Shown here: piece after piece, positions 52,307 through 61,033 of the stretch
How the letters are laid out: every line of letters begins with the position of its first letter
How positions within the stretch are numbered: position 1 is the stretch's first letter
Origin: Olsenella_K absiana
Lineage (GTDB): Bacteria > Actinomycetota > Coriobacteriia > Coriobacteriales > Atopobiaceae
Assembly: GCF_036408855.1 (NCBI RefSeq)
Contig: NZ_JAZGJQ010000003.1
Coordinates: 248,001 to 312,000 of the forward strand
Direction of reading: 5' to 3'
DNA length: 64,000 nt
The notes under the pieces: model-generated
The model's database searches: none
Seen by the model: only the letters and a program-made list of their open reading frames with translations
What the model was told of the DNA's origin: nothing
Position numbers and translations under genes: made by a program

Positions 52307-55300
52307 ATGTCGCTCGAATCCAGCCAGATTCTCTCGTATTGCGAGGAAGTCACGAAGTTCGCGTCGCAGGGGCCGGTCTCGTTCGGCATCGACGAGTGCG
52401 TCGCCGAGGTCGGCTTCGACGCGGTGCGCGCGGGCTACATACCGCACGAGGACGCGCGTCGCCTCATCGACGACTACGTCGCCCGGCCCGGCAGGTCGCT
52501 CGACCGCGCGGGCAGGATCCCCATCGCCGTGTCGCTCAGGACCCTCGTCTTCGACGACCCGCGCCGCAAGAGCGCCGGGCTCCTCCTCATCTCGGCCATG
52601 CTCGACGTCAACGGCCGCCTCTCCTTCGTGAAGGGCCTGCAGTACCCCTGGATCCCGCTCGACCGGCTGAGCGGGGCCGGCCTCGACGCCCGCACGCTTG
52701 TGGTCTCGAGCCTCGAGGAGTACCGCGGCTGGCAGAGGGCGGCCCAGGACCGCTACCGCTCGCTCTCGACCTGGGGCGGCTACGTGGACCTGGCCTGCGC
52801 CATGTACGCCGGCATCGCGCACGTGGACGAGGACTACCTCGAGAGCGCGCCCTGCTCGGTCGACGCAAGGACCTGCTGCATCAAGGCGATCCTCACGCTG
52901 GACGCCTCGGCCATCCCCTCCGAGGTCTTCGCGGCGCGCCGCCGCTCCTCGATGCCGCGGCCCGACGCCCTGGAGGAGGTGCTCCGCAGGCCGGGCACGC
53001 CCGAGCTCCCGGAGCACGTACCCGACGTGGCGGAGGCCGTCTTCGACCGCATCAAGGACAGGCGCGGCAGCATCCAGGCGCTCTCCGGCATGCCCGACGA
53101 CGCCTACCGCGCGGTCTCGTCTCTCTCGGTGAGCCTGCCCTGGCACCTGGGCGTCGTCGAGGCGCCGATGGGGGAGTGCTCGAGCAGGCTCGCCTGCGCC
53201 CTCGCCTGCGCCCTCGTGACCGACGCGGCCGTGCGCGGCGCGGAGCAGCCCCGCGTCGTCCTCGCCACCCCCGACGCGAGGTGGCGCGAGGACCTCGAGC
53301 GCCAGCTCTCGCGCTACCTCGGGACGGGGTCGAGCCAGCTCGCGACCCCCTGGGTCCCCGGCCGGAGGGCGGAGTGGTCGCGCCGCCTGCGCGAGGCCTC
53401 CTACCTCGACGAGGTCGAGAAGGCCCTCGGCTCGAGGCCCCTCTCGGTCGCCAACGCGGCGATGGTCATCGGCCAGCGGCTCCGCAGGATCGACCAGGTC
53501 CGCTGCGAGCTCGTGGACGCCTACCGAGAGATGCAGCTCGCGAGCGACCTCGTGGCGCAGCAGGCCGACGGCCTCCTCTCGCTGGCGAAGCTCCGGCGCG
53601 ACCTGCTGTGGGCGAACGGGCGCCTCGAGTTCTGGTCGGGCCTGCTCAAGGGCAACCCGCCGCGCAAGAAGGTCCTCTCCTCCGGCCTCGCCTCCCAGCG
53701 CGGCATCATCGCCTCCAAGGCGGAGCCGGGCGAGAAGATCGCGCACACCTACGCCAACCTCGACGACGTCTGCCACGCCTACCGCGCGGAGATCGTTGAG
53801 CTCGAGGAGAGGATCCGCCTCGCGAACCAGGAGGCCGCCAGGCTGGACCTGAGGATCCGGCAGCACTCCGCCTACGGGACGGTCTGCTCAGAGCTCGTCG
53901 ATGCCATCGCGGACGCCTGCCGCCTCGACTCCGGCGGGCGCGCCCGCCTGAACGCCCTGTTCGCCTCCGACAACCTCACGCCGCTGAGGCTCGAGCGCGC
54001 CCTTGACGCGACGGTGCGCGAGGTGGAGTTCTGGCTCGCGCTGCACCTCTTCGAGGCGCGGGCGTTCGAGTCCGGCGCGGACTTCGCCTGGTGCGAGGTG
54101 GTCGCCTACCAGCAGGTGCCCGCCCGCGTCAGCGGGTCGTCGGTGGCGGACCCCATCGACCTGCTCGTCACCCTCGGCTCGGAGCGCATGCAGACGCCGC
54201 GCGCGCTCGCCTGCCTCGCGCTCGCCAGGCGCGCGGTCGTGGTCGGCGACCCGTGCGGGCTCAGGCCCAAGTGGGAGTTCGACCCGGCCACCGACCACGG
54301 CATCGGGGCGCTCTGCATGTCGGCCGAGGAGTACGACGAGCTCGTGGCGGAGGGCCTCAGCGCCTCGGCGCCCTCGACGCTGCTCGGCTGCGCCACGGCC
54401 TGCGCCGCGCGGACTCCCTCGGTCATCCGCGAGCGCGTCACCTGCCTCGACGACGCCCCCGCCGACCTTCGGGCCTTCAGGGCCGACGCCTTCTACGGCC
54501 GCGGTGACGCCGCGGCCGGCGCGCCGGCGGCCGCGGCGGGCAAGGAGGGCGCCGCCGACCAGGAGGGCGCCGTGGACAAGACGGCCCTGCCGCCTCTCCA
54601 GGTGCACCGCGTCAGGTCCGAGGCGCGCTCGGTGGGGCACAGCCTCAACAACCCCAGCGAGGCAAGGGCGCTCGTGCGCTGGGTGGAGGAGAACCTCGAC
54701 GCCATAGCCGCGCTCGAGGAGACCCGGCGCGAGCCCGTCGAGGGCACGTCCCTGGGCGACGCGAAGCCCGCGCCCGGCGCCCGGCCGGCGCGTCCCGTCC
54801 GCCCCGTGCTCGTGCTGACGCCCTTCACCGCCCAGCGCCACCTCATCGAGGAGGAGCTGCGCTCGGCGGGCCCCGAGGTCGCGCGCAGGTGCGAGGTGGC
54901 GACCGTCCGCGAGCTCGGCGCCCGCAGGGCACCCGTCGTCGCCCTCTCGATGGCGGATTCCGTCTCGGGCATCGAGCAGCGCTACTTCGGCGGCGTGGAC
55001 GCCATACTCGCCGTCGCGAGCGCGGCCGCGAGCGACTGCCTCGTGCTCTTCTGCGACACGGGCTGGGTCGCCGGCGCCACTGGCACGCCCGGCAGGTCGC
55101 TGGTGCAGCTCTCGGCTCACGCCTCGCTCGAGGACGGCCCGGCCGACGAGCCCGACCCCTCGGGTGCAGACGCGGCCGCGCCTGCGAGCGGGCGCCTCAC
55201 GCTGGAGGAGATCCTCCGCGACCTCCGGCGCACGGGCTCCGTCATAGCCGAGGTCGGGCCCGGGGAGGCGTATCGCTGGCTCGAGGAGGACGGCCTCGTC

Positions 55301-55465
55301 ATGCGGGCGCGTGCGCGGAACGGGCGGCTCGCTTGGGTTCCGACCGCACGCGGGCTCGAGGCCGGCATCCGCATCGAGCAGGGCGCCGACGACGGGATGT
55401 CCTGCTCCTTCCTGCCAAGCTCGCAGACGTGCGTGCTCGCGAGCGTCCTCAGGCGCACGGAGTAG
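52307..55465 (+). CDS. Large protein resembling a superfamily 1 helicase with lost ATPase motifs
   Basis: 1052 aa from the ATG at 52307. An in-frame upstream start at 52217 lacks a ribosome site. The N-terminal ~280 residues are unrecognised. Where an SF1 helicase (Dna2/UPF1 type) has its Walker A, this protein reads VVEAPMGECSS (residues 283-293), so the GKT is absent. A helical, coiled-coil-like region covers about 400-600. Near 647 VVVGDPCGLRPKWEF matches helicase motif III (GDPxQLxP), but the preceding Walker B DExx is not found. From about 833, VLVLTPFTAQRHLIEEELR matches motif IV, followed by a RecA-2A-like domain. The C-terminal 90 residues carry an acidic linker and a small domain. 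It is probably a catalytically dead helicase relative. Role unknown. It stands alone between tRNA-Pro and pgsA. Confidence 0.7.
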   Translation: MSLESSQILSYCEEVTKFASQGPVSFGIDECVAEVGFDAVRAGYIPHEDARRLIDDYVARPGRSLDRAGRIPIAVSLRTLVFDDPRRKSAGLLLISAMLDVNGRLSFVKGLQYPWIPLDRLSGAGLDARTLVVSSLEEYRGWQRAAQDRYRSLSTWGGYVDLACAMYAGIAHVDEDYLESAPCSVDARTCCIKAILTLDASAIPSEVFAARRRSSMPRPDALEEVLRRPGTPELPEHVPDVAEAVFDRIKDRRGSIQALSGMPDDAYRAVSSLSVSLPWHLGVVEAPMGECSSRLACALACALVTDAAVRGAEQPRVVLATPDARWREDLERQLSRYLGTGSSQLATPWVPGRRAEWSRRLREASYLDEVEKALGSRPLSVANAAMVIGQRLRRIDQVRCELVDAYREMQLASDLVAQQADGLLSLAKLRRDLLWANGRLEFWSGLLKGNPPRKKVLSSGLASQRGIIASKAEPGEKIAHTYANLDDVCHAYRAEIVELEERIRLANQEAARLDLRIRQHSAYGTVCSELVDAIADACRLDSGGRARLNALFASDNLTPLRLERALDATVREVEFWLALHLFEARAFESGADFAWCEVVAYQQVPARVSGSSVADPIDLLVTLGSERMQTPRALACLALARRAVVVGDPCGLRPKWEFDPATDHGIGALCMSAEEYDELVAEGLSASAPSTLLGCATACAARTPSVIRERVTCLDDAPADLRAFRADAFYGRGDAAAGAPAAAAGKEGAADQEGAVDKTALPPLQVHRVRSEARSVGHSLNNPSEARALVRWVEENLDAIAALEETRREPVEGTSLGDAKPAPGARPARPVRPVLVLTPFTAQRHLIEEELRSAGPEVARRCEVATVRELGARRAPVVALSMADSVSGIEQRYFGGVDAILAVASAAASDCLVLFCDTGWVAGATGTPGRSLVQLSAHASLEDGPADEPDPSGADAAAPASGRLTLEEILRDLRRTGSVIAEVGPGEAYRWLEEDGLVMRARARNGRLAWVPTARGLEAGIRIEQGADDGMSCSFLPSSQTCVLASVLRRTE

Positions 55466-55607
55466 CCCCCGCCTGCCGCCAGGCGTCCTCGAGGCGCCTC
55501 TGACGGCCTCGCCCCCGGGCGGGATTCGGCGTGAAGCCGGGATAAGCGCGAGCCGATGGGATAAGATACCAAGCTGTATGCATCTGCAGGCGCAACGAAA
55601 GGCCTCC

Positions 55608-56333
55608 ATGAGCTCCAAGAAAGAAAAGGCGACCTCCACGATCAAGCAGATGGTCGCTCCGGACGCCGCGGAATCCCAGAGGGCCGGCACCACCACGGCG
55701 CCGGTCGGCACCTCCGACAACCCCTCGCACAAGGTCTTCACGGTGGCGAACGCCATCACGGCCTGCCGCTTCGTCCTCACCATCGTGTTCCTCGTGCTGT
55801 TCGTGAGCCACGAGAACCGCATGGTCGCCCTCGCCTGCTACGCCATAGCGGCGCTGACGGACTTCCTCGACGGCCAGATCGCGCGCAGGACGCAGACCGT
55901 GAGCTGGCTCGGCAAGGTCATGGACCCGATCATGGACCGCGTGCTGCTCTTCACGGGCGTGCTCGGGCTGATGGTCACCGGCGAGCTGCCCATCTGGGTC
56001 GCCGTCTTCGTGATCGGCCGCGACGCCTACCTGGGCATCGGCGCGCTCGCGCTCCAGCGCTACCGGAAGCGCCCCGTCGACGTCGTCTACATCGGCAAGG
56101 TCACGACGGCGCTCCTCATGTTCGGCTTCGTGGACCTGCTACTCGGCGTGCCGCAGCTTCGGCCGCTGGGGCTGGTGGGCGCCTCCTGGCTGCCCTTCCT
56201 CAACTCCGAGCCCGCCGCCCTCGGCATCGTCTTCGTGTACGCGGGCGTCGTATGCTCGACGATAACCGCCTGCATCTACACGCGCGAGGGGCTCAAGATC
56301 AGGCGCGACGCCCTCGAGGGACAGGGGCGCTAG
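55608..56333 (+). CDS. pgsA: CDP-alcohol phosphatidyltransferase (PgsA-like)
   Basis: 241 aa from the ATG at 55608. An ATG at 55578 is an alternative. About 48 polar residues precede five or six membrane helices. The CDP-alcohol phosphatidyltransferase signature is complete: DFLDGQIARRTQTVSWLGKV then MDPIMDR, with all three key Asp plus the final Asp. Likely makes phosphatidylglycerophosphate from CDP-DAG (made by CdsA) and glycerol-3-phosphate (made by GpsA). A cardiolipin-synthase-type activity is not excluded. Confidence 0.87.
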   Translation: MSSKKEKATSTIKQMVAPDAAESQRAGTTTAPVGTSDNPSHKVFTVANAITACRFVLTIVFLVLFVSHENRMVALACYAIAALTDFLDGQIARRTQTVSWLGKVMDPIMDRVLLFTGVLGLMVTGELPIWVAVFVIGRDAYLGIGALALQRYRKRPVDVVYIGKVTTALLMFGFVDLLLGVPQLRPLGLVGASWLPFLNSEPAALGIVFVYAGVVCSTITACIYTREGLKIRRDALEGQGR

Positions 56334-56334
56334 C

Positions 56335-57540
56335 ATGCGGCTCTCCTCTGCGACGCGCCTGGCCCCGCGCGCCAAGCGGCCGCAGGCGTCCTGCGCCGCC
56401 TTCGCGGCCTGCCTTGTCGCGGCGCTCGGCATCCTCATCGGCGTCCTCGCGCCCACGCGCGCCCTGGCCGCAGACGGCCAGGAGGCACCCACGCTCACCG
56501 AGGCGCAGGCCGCCATCGTGGTGGACCAGGCGGGCAACGTGCTCTTCTCCAAGAACGCGGACCAGGAGTTCCCGATGGCCTCCATCACGAAGGTCATGAC
56601 GGCGATCGTCGCGCTCGACTCCGGCAAGTCCCTGGACGACGTCTGCACGATCACCGACGCCAACCTCGGCGGCGAGGCGCAGGCCGCCGGCTACGTGGAG
56701 ACCGACACCCCGACCTTCCGCGAGCTGCTGAACGCCATGCTCGTCTACTCGGCGAACGACGCGGCCTACAACGTGGCCGTCAACGTCGCCGGCTCGGAGG
56801 CGGCCTTCGTCGAGCGCATGAACGCGAAGGCGCAGGAGATCGGCATGACGCACACGCACTTCGTGAACAGCCACGGCCTCGAGGACGACGCCCACTACTC
56901 GAGCGCGGAGGACCTCGTCAGGATGGGCCGCTACGCCTTCGAGAACTACCCTCTCATCTCGCAGACGGTCCACCAGACCTCGACCGTCGTCACCGCCAAC
57001 GGCACGAGCACGCGGCTCTACTCGACAGACGCGCTCATGGGCGTCTACCCGGGCATGCGCGGGATAAAGACCGGCAAGGTCTCCACCGGCACGACCTTCC
57101 TCGGGGCCAGCGAGCGCAACAACGTGCAGCTCTTCACCGCCGTGCTCGGCTGCACCACGGACGAGGGCCGCTTCACGGACACGCGGAGCCTCATGGACTG
57201 GGCCTACCAGACCTACCAGCAGCGCCTGGTCGCGCGCACCGGCTGGACGCTGGCGCTGCACCCGTACGCCTACGACCTCGGCCTCAGGGTGGCGGAGTCG
57301 CCCATGCTCGACGCGACCTTCTCCGTCTGGCCCGACGGCGGCTACCTCTCCTACACCACCACGCGCCTCTGTGCAGGCTCGCTCCTCGAGCCCGGCGCCC
57401 TGACCGGCGCCACCACGTGGGAGCAGTCAGGACGCACGCTCGGCAGCGTCGTCCTGGGGACCTCGCGGCTCGTGAGGCGCTCCTCGTGGCCGGTCTTCTC
57501 GCTCCCGCTCTTCTCCGAGACCGAATACGGCGCCAGCTAG
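56335..57540 (+). CDS. dacF: D-alanyl-D-alanine carboxypeptidase (PBP5/DacF-like)
   Basis: Trims the terminal D-Ala of peptidoglycan stem peptides outside the membrane. 401 aa. An N-terminal signal peptide (basic start, hydrophobic 20-40, cleavage near ALAA at 43-46) leads into an S11 peptidase with SxxK Ser83-Lys86 (ASITK), SxN 139-141 (YSAND) and KTG 245-247 (GIKTGKV). The C-terminal ~100 residues would be the PBP5-type stalk. It starts one base after pgsA. Confidence 0.94.
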   Translation: MRLSSATRLAPRAKRPQASCAAFAACLVAALGILIGVLAPTRALAADGQEAPTLTEAQAAIVVDQAGNVLFSKNADQEFPMASITKVMTAIVALDSGKSLDDVCTITDANLGGEAQAAGYVETDTPTFRELLNAMLVYSANDAAYNVAVNVAGSEAAFVERMNAKAQEIGMTHTHFVNSHGLEDDAHYSSAEDLVRMGRYAFENYPLISQTVHQTSTVVTANGTSTRLYSTDALMGVYPGMRGIKTGKVSTGTTFLGASERNNVQLFTAVLGCTTDEGRFTDTRSLMDWAYQTYQQRLVARTGWTLALHPYAYDLGLRVAESPMLDATFSVWPDGGYLSYTTTRLCAGSLLEPGALTGATTWEQSGRTLGSVVLGTSRLVRRSSWPVFSLPLFSETEYGAS

Positions 57541-57601
57541 CGACAGCAGAGAAGGACCTGCCACGGCAACATCCGTCACCAACCTGCGAGGCGATCGTCC
57601 C

Positions 57602-58519
57602 ATGTCCCAAGAGCGCGACTTCTCCCGTGCGCCCGGCTCGGCGCGCATATCCGTCCTCTACGAGGAGCACCTCCTGCTGAGCGCGACCTTCGGGGACCGG
57701 CTCGCGTCGCGGCCGCCCGTCCCGAGCGCCTACGGCGACGGCGTCGGCGAGCGCGACGCGCTCGAGCGCGGCACGGCCCTCTCCGACCTGTCGGGCCTCT
57801 CGTGCCTGCTCTTCAGCGGCCCCTCCGCCACGGCCTTCGCCCACACCGCCTTCGCGGGACGCGAGCTCGCGGTGGGGGAGTGCGCGTACGAGTGCGTCCT
57901 CATGGGGGACGGGAGGCTCGCCTCGGTGCCGCTCCTCGCGCGCACGGGCGACGCCGAGTTCGCCGTCCTCGACGCCTCGCCGCGCGCCCAGCTGCTCGCG
58001 TCCTGGCTCTCCTTCCTCGCCAACGTCGAGAGCGACGGGGTGGAGCCCTTCTCGGACCTCGTGGCGGAGAACGTCACGGGATCCCTCGTGCCGCTCCTGC
58101 TCGCCGGTGCTGACGCCGAGCGGGTCGCCTCCGACTACCTGCTCGAGGGCGCCGCGCTGCCCGCGCGCGGGCAGATCCGCAGCATCGCGCTCGACGGACG
58201 GATAGCCTCGCTCGTGGCGCGCGTGGACCCCGCGGCCGCTCGCGCCGCAGGCGCCCCCGCCTACCTGCTGCTCGTCCCTCCAGACGACGCGCGCGCCGTC
58301 TGGAGGAGCCTGCTCTCCTTCGAGAGCGTGGCGCCCGTGGGCTCAGAGGCGCTCCGCCAGCACCTCGCAGACCGGCTCCCGTGGGCCTCCTGGCTCGGGG
58401 TCGGCGGCGGGGACGGCGCCAAAGCCGGCGCGGAGGGCCCCCTGGCGGCGCGCGACCTCGTGGCCGCGGGGCTCGCGCGCCCGCAGATGGACTTCGTGGG
58501 CGCCCGCGGGCTCGCATAG
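57602..58519 (+). CDS. GcvT/YgfZ-fold folate-binding-like protein
   Basis: 305 aa. The pattern RGTALSDLSGLSCLLFSGPSA and the following CAYECVLMGDGRLASVPLL strand pair are those of aminomethyltransferase T-protein and YgfZ. Length is shorter than GcvT (about 360). The catalytic Asp-containing segment of GcvT is not obvious, and no gcvH or gcvP is nearby. It is more likely a YgfZ-like Fe-S-repair or standalone folate-binding protein than a glycine-cleavage enzyme. The C-terminus is Ala/Gly-rich. Confidence 0.6.
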   Translation: MSQERDFSRAPGSARISVLYEEHLLLSATFGDRLASRPPVPSAYGDGVGERDALERGTALSDLSGLSCLLFSGPSATAFAHTAFAGRELAVGECAYECVLMGDGRLASVPLLARTGDAEFAVLDASPRAQLLASWLSFLANVESDGVEPFSDLVAENVTGSLVPLLLAGADAERVASDYLLEGAALPARGQIRSIALDGRIASLVARVDPAAARAAGAPAYLLLVPPDDARAVWRSLLSFESVAPVGSEALRQHLADRLPWASWLGVGGGDGAKAGAEGPLAARDLVAAGLARPQMDFVGARGLA

Positions 58520-58602
58520 GGCGCGCTTGTGGAAGAATCGGCTCAGCATCGGCTCGGGCCCGGCGGAGAGGCGCCGGGCGGCCCACGACAGCGAGGTGAC
58601 GC

Positions 58603-58983
58603 ATGAAGTACGCGATAAGCGCCGCGGACGTGCCGGACGCGCTCGGACGCTACTCACAGGGGACGACCGCCGGCAGGCTGATCTTCTCGGCTGGCCAGGT
58701 AGGCAGGGACGCCGAGGACCCGGACGTGCTCGTCGACGGAGGGCCGGTCGCCGAGTGCGAGCGCATCTGCGACATCTTCGAGAAGCTCCTCGAGGAGGTG
58801 GACTGCTCCCTCACGGACGTGGCGGCGATTACTGTCTACCTCACCGACCTCGACTACGCCGACGCGGTCGACGCAGTCCTGGGCAGGCGCTTCGGCACCC
58901 CGGGCCCGGCGCGAACGGTCGTGGAGGTGAGCGCGCTGCCCATGGCGGCCCGCATAGAAATGGACTTCGTCGCCTGCCGATAG
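58603..58983 (+). CDS. ridA: RidA (YjgF/YER057c/UK114) family protein
   Basis: Hydrolyses reactive enamine/imine intermediates released by PLP enzymes. 126 aa, a trimeric chorismate-mutase-like fold. Landmarks are GRYSQGT, LIFSAGQVG, TVYLTDLDYA, and the active-site Arg104 in PARTVVEV with Glu119 in RIEMDFVA. These are the RidA-subgroup residues. Starts at an ATG behind GAGGTGAC. Confidence 0.92.
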   Translation: MKYAISAADVPDALGRYSQGTTAGRLIFSAGQVGRDAEDPDVLVDGGPVAECERICDIFEKLLEEVDCSLTDVAAITVYLTDLDYADAVDAVLGRRFGTPGPARTVVEVSALPMAARIEMDFVACR

Positions 58984-59027
58984 CGCTATCATTGACTCAC
59001 TACGCAAATTTTGAGGGGAGCCACGCA

Positions 59028-59453
59028 ATGCCGACCAACAAGGACAACATGGGTGCGACCGAGATATTCCGCATGCCCTCCGCGGATTCCACGGTCCCTG
59101 ACCTGATGGGCGAGAACGCCCTGGTACACCCGACCCTTACCATCGTGAAGGGGCCCTCGACCGGCCAGGTCTTCGAGCTGGACGAGAGCGACATCACGCT
59201 CGGGCGAGACCCCAAGAACAGCGTCTTCCTGAACGACATGACGGTCTCCCGCAAGCACGCACACATCGACCTCACCGGCATCGCCTCCGGCTACGCCTCC
59301 ATCGAGGACCTGGGCTCCCTCAACGGTACCTGGGTGGACGGCGCCATCGTCAACAAGGCGCTCCTGAAGGACGGCTCCACGATCCAGATCGGCACCTTCC
59401 GCATGATCTTCCACACCAACCGCCGTCCCAAGAGGGTCGAGACGGGCGCGTAG
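59028..59453 (+). CDS. FHA-domain protein, GarA-like
   Basis: 141 aa from the ATG at 59028, behind TGAGGGGAG. The FHA phosphothreonine-binding domain spans about 40-130: ITLGRDPKNSVFLND, TVSRKHAHI, SLNGTWVDG and LLKDGSTIQIG. The N-terminal tail has ATEIFRMP with Thr11, aligning with the Ser/Thr-kinase target segment of mycobacterial GarA (ETTSVFR). In GarA, phosphorylation there folds the tail onto the FHA domain. It is followed two bases later by the MerR gene, as in other actinomycetes. Confidence 0.88.
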   Translation: MPTNKDNMGATEIFRMPSADSTVPDLMGENALVHPTLTIVKGPSTGQVFELDESDITLGRDPKNSVFLNDMTVSRKHAHIDLTGIASGYASIEDLGSLNGTWVDGAIVNKALLKDGSTIQIGTFRMIFHTNRRPKRVETGA

Positions 59454-59455
59454 AT

Positions 59456-60259
59456 ATGCCCGACGCCGGATACGTGACAATCGGCAAGGTCGTGAAGCGG
59501 CTTCAGGCCGAGTACCCCGACCTCTCAGTCTCCAAGGTGCGCTACCTTGAGGACGAGGGTCTGCTCACCCCGTCGCGCACCTCCGGCGGCTACCGCCTGT
59601 ACTCCCAGCACGACATCAGGCGCCTCGAGGCCATCCTCTACCTGCAGAAGAACCGCTTCCTCCCGCTGCAGGTCATCCGCGAGGAGCTCGACAAGGCGGA
59701 CGCCGGCGAGCCGTCGCTTCTGGACTCGCTCAACCGGGTTGACGCCAGCACCACGCCGGTTTCGGGGCCGTCCCCCCTCGCGACCCCGCTCCCGACCTCG
59801 CACACGGCCGTCGAGGACGTCGACTCCCAGGACGTGGTGGAGAAGTTCCACCCCATCAACCACGTCCCGGAGCTCATCGGCGTGCCGGTGAGCTTCGTGC
59901 GCCAGCTCTCCGAGGCGGGCGTCATCACGATGCGGCGCTCCCCGCGCGGGCGCGACCTCGTGGACGGTCGCGACTTCGCCCTCATCCGCGCCTGCAACGA
60001 GCTCGGCCGCTACGGCATCCAGCCCAAGAACCTCCGCTGGTACGTGCAGGCCGCCAACCGCGAGAGCGGCACCTTCGAGCAGGCCCTCGTCTCGTTCGGC
60101 GCGCGCAGGGGCGGCGGCGTCGAGGCCGAGGACACGCCCGAGCAGCGCCAGCAGTTCGACAACGCGCTCAACAACATGCTCGCCCTGACGGACGCCGTCA
60201 GGGACACCCTCATACGCAGGAGGCTCAAGAGCCCGCACGACGGGCCCGAGACCAGATAG
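59456..60259 (+). CDS. MerR-family regulator, FtsR-like
   Basis: 267 aa. The N-terminal MerR winged helix is DLSVSKVRYLEDEGLLTPSR followed by SGGYRLYS and the DIRRLEAILYLQ helix. A long variable linker (about 90-135) leads to a second HTH-like block (HVPELIGVPVSFVRQLSEAGVI in pieces) and a C-terminal region with YGIQPKNLRWYV. This two-part layout and the FHA neighbour match FtsR of Corynebacterium, an activator of ftsZ. That the target here is ftsZ is inference. Confidence 0.85.
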   Translation: MPDAGYVTIGKVVKRLQAEYPDLSVSKVRYLEDEGLLTPSRTSGGYRLYSQHDIRRLEAILYLQKNRFLPLQVIREELDKADAGEPSLLDSLNRVDASTTPVSGPSPLATPLPTSHTAVEDVDSQDVVEKFHPINHVPELIGVPVSFVRQLSEAGVITMRRSPRGRDLVDGRDFALIRACNELGRYGIQPKNLRWYVQAANRESGTFEQALVSFGARRGGGVEAEDTPEQRQQFDNALNNMLALTDAVRDTLIRRRLKSPHDGPETR

Positions 60260-60380
60260 CCGCCCCGGGCGGCTCCCGAACCGCCAGGCGACAGTCCCTG
60301 TCCCGGCGCGCGCGGGGCTGCCCTCGGGACTTGCACGAACCTCGCACGGGACGCTCGCGACCACAGAGAAAGGAAGACCC

Positions 60381-60914
60381 TTGTCCAACTTCGAGTTCGA
60401 GAACCTCATCGTCAACATCCCCGACTACCCCGAGCCCGGCGTCATCTTCAAGGACATCACGCCCCTGCTCGCCGATCCCCAGGGCCTGGCCGCCGCCATC
60501 GACCAGATCTCCGACCACTTCATGAAGGCGGGCATCACCAAGGTCGTCGGTGCCGAGGCTCGCGGCTTCCTCGTGGGTGCGCCCGTCGCATATCGCCTGG
60601 GTGCCGGCTTCGTCCCCGCGCGCAAGCCGGGCAAGCTCCCGCGCGAGGTCTACTCCCAGGAGTACGCGCTCGAGTACGGCACCGACGAGCTGCAGGTCCA
60701 CAAGGACAGCATGGGCCCGGACGACAAGGTCCTCATCGTGGACGACCTCGTGGCCACCGGCGGCACCGCCGTCGCCACGGCCAAGCTCATCGAGCAGACC
60801 GGCGCCAAGATAGTGGGCTTCTCCTTCATCCTCGAGCTGTGCTACCTCAACCCCCGCGAGGAGATAGCGAAGGAGTACCCGCAGGAGGTCTACACCCTCA
60901 TCGACGTGCACTAG
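60381..60914 (+). CDS. apt: Adenine phosphoribosyltransferase
   Basis: Salvages adenine to AMP with PRPP. 177 aa, starting at a TTG at 60381 behind AAAGGAAG. Type I PRT fold with FKDITPLLADP, GAEARGFLVGAPVAYRLGAGF (in pieces), RKPGKLP and the PRPP-binding loop VLIVDDLVATGGTA. Length matches the family. Terminator follows. Confidence 0.95.
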   Translation: MSNFEFENLIVNIPDYPEPGVIFKDITPLLADPQGLAAAIDQISDHFMKAGITKVVGAEARGFLVGAPVAYRLGAGFVPARKPGKLPREVYSQEYALEYGTDELQVHKDSMGPDDKVLIVDDLVATGGTAVATAKLIEQTGAKIVGFSFILELCYLNPREEIAKEYPQEVYTLIDVH

Positions 60915-60927
60915 CGCAGGACATGAG

Positions 60928-60973
60928 CCACGGGTCGCCCCTCGGCGGAGAAGGGCGACCCGTGGTGTTTTCT
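60928..60973 (+). terminator. Intrinsic terminator of apt
   Basis: A 13-bp stem (60928-60940 with 60953-60965), 12-nt loop, then TGTTTTCTT. Confidence 0.85.
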
Positions 60974-61033
60974 TGGCCGGGCTTCAGATGTACTAGGATG
61001 TGAGGAACTGTAGGCAGGGAGAAAGGCGCATCC

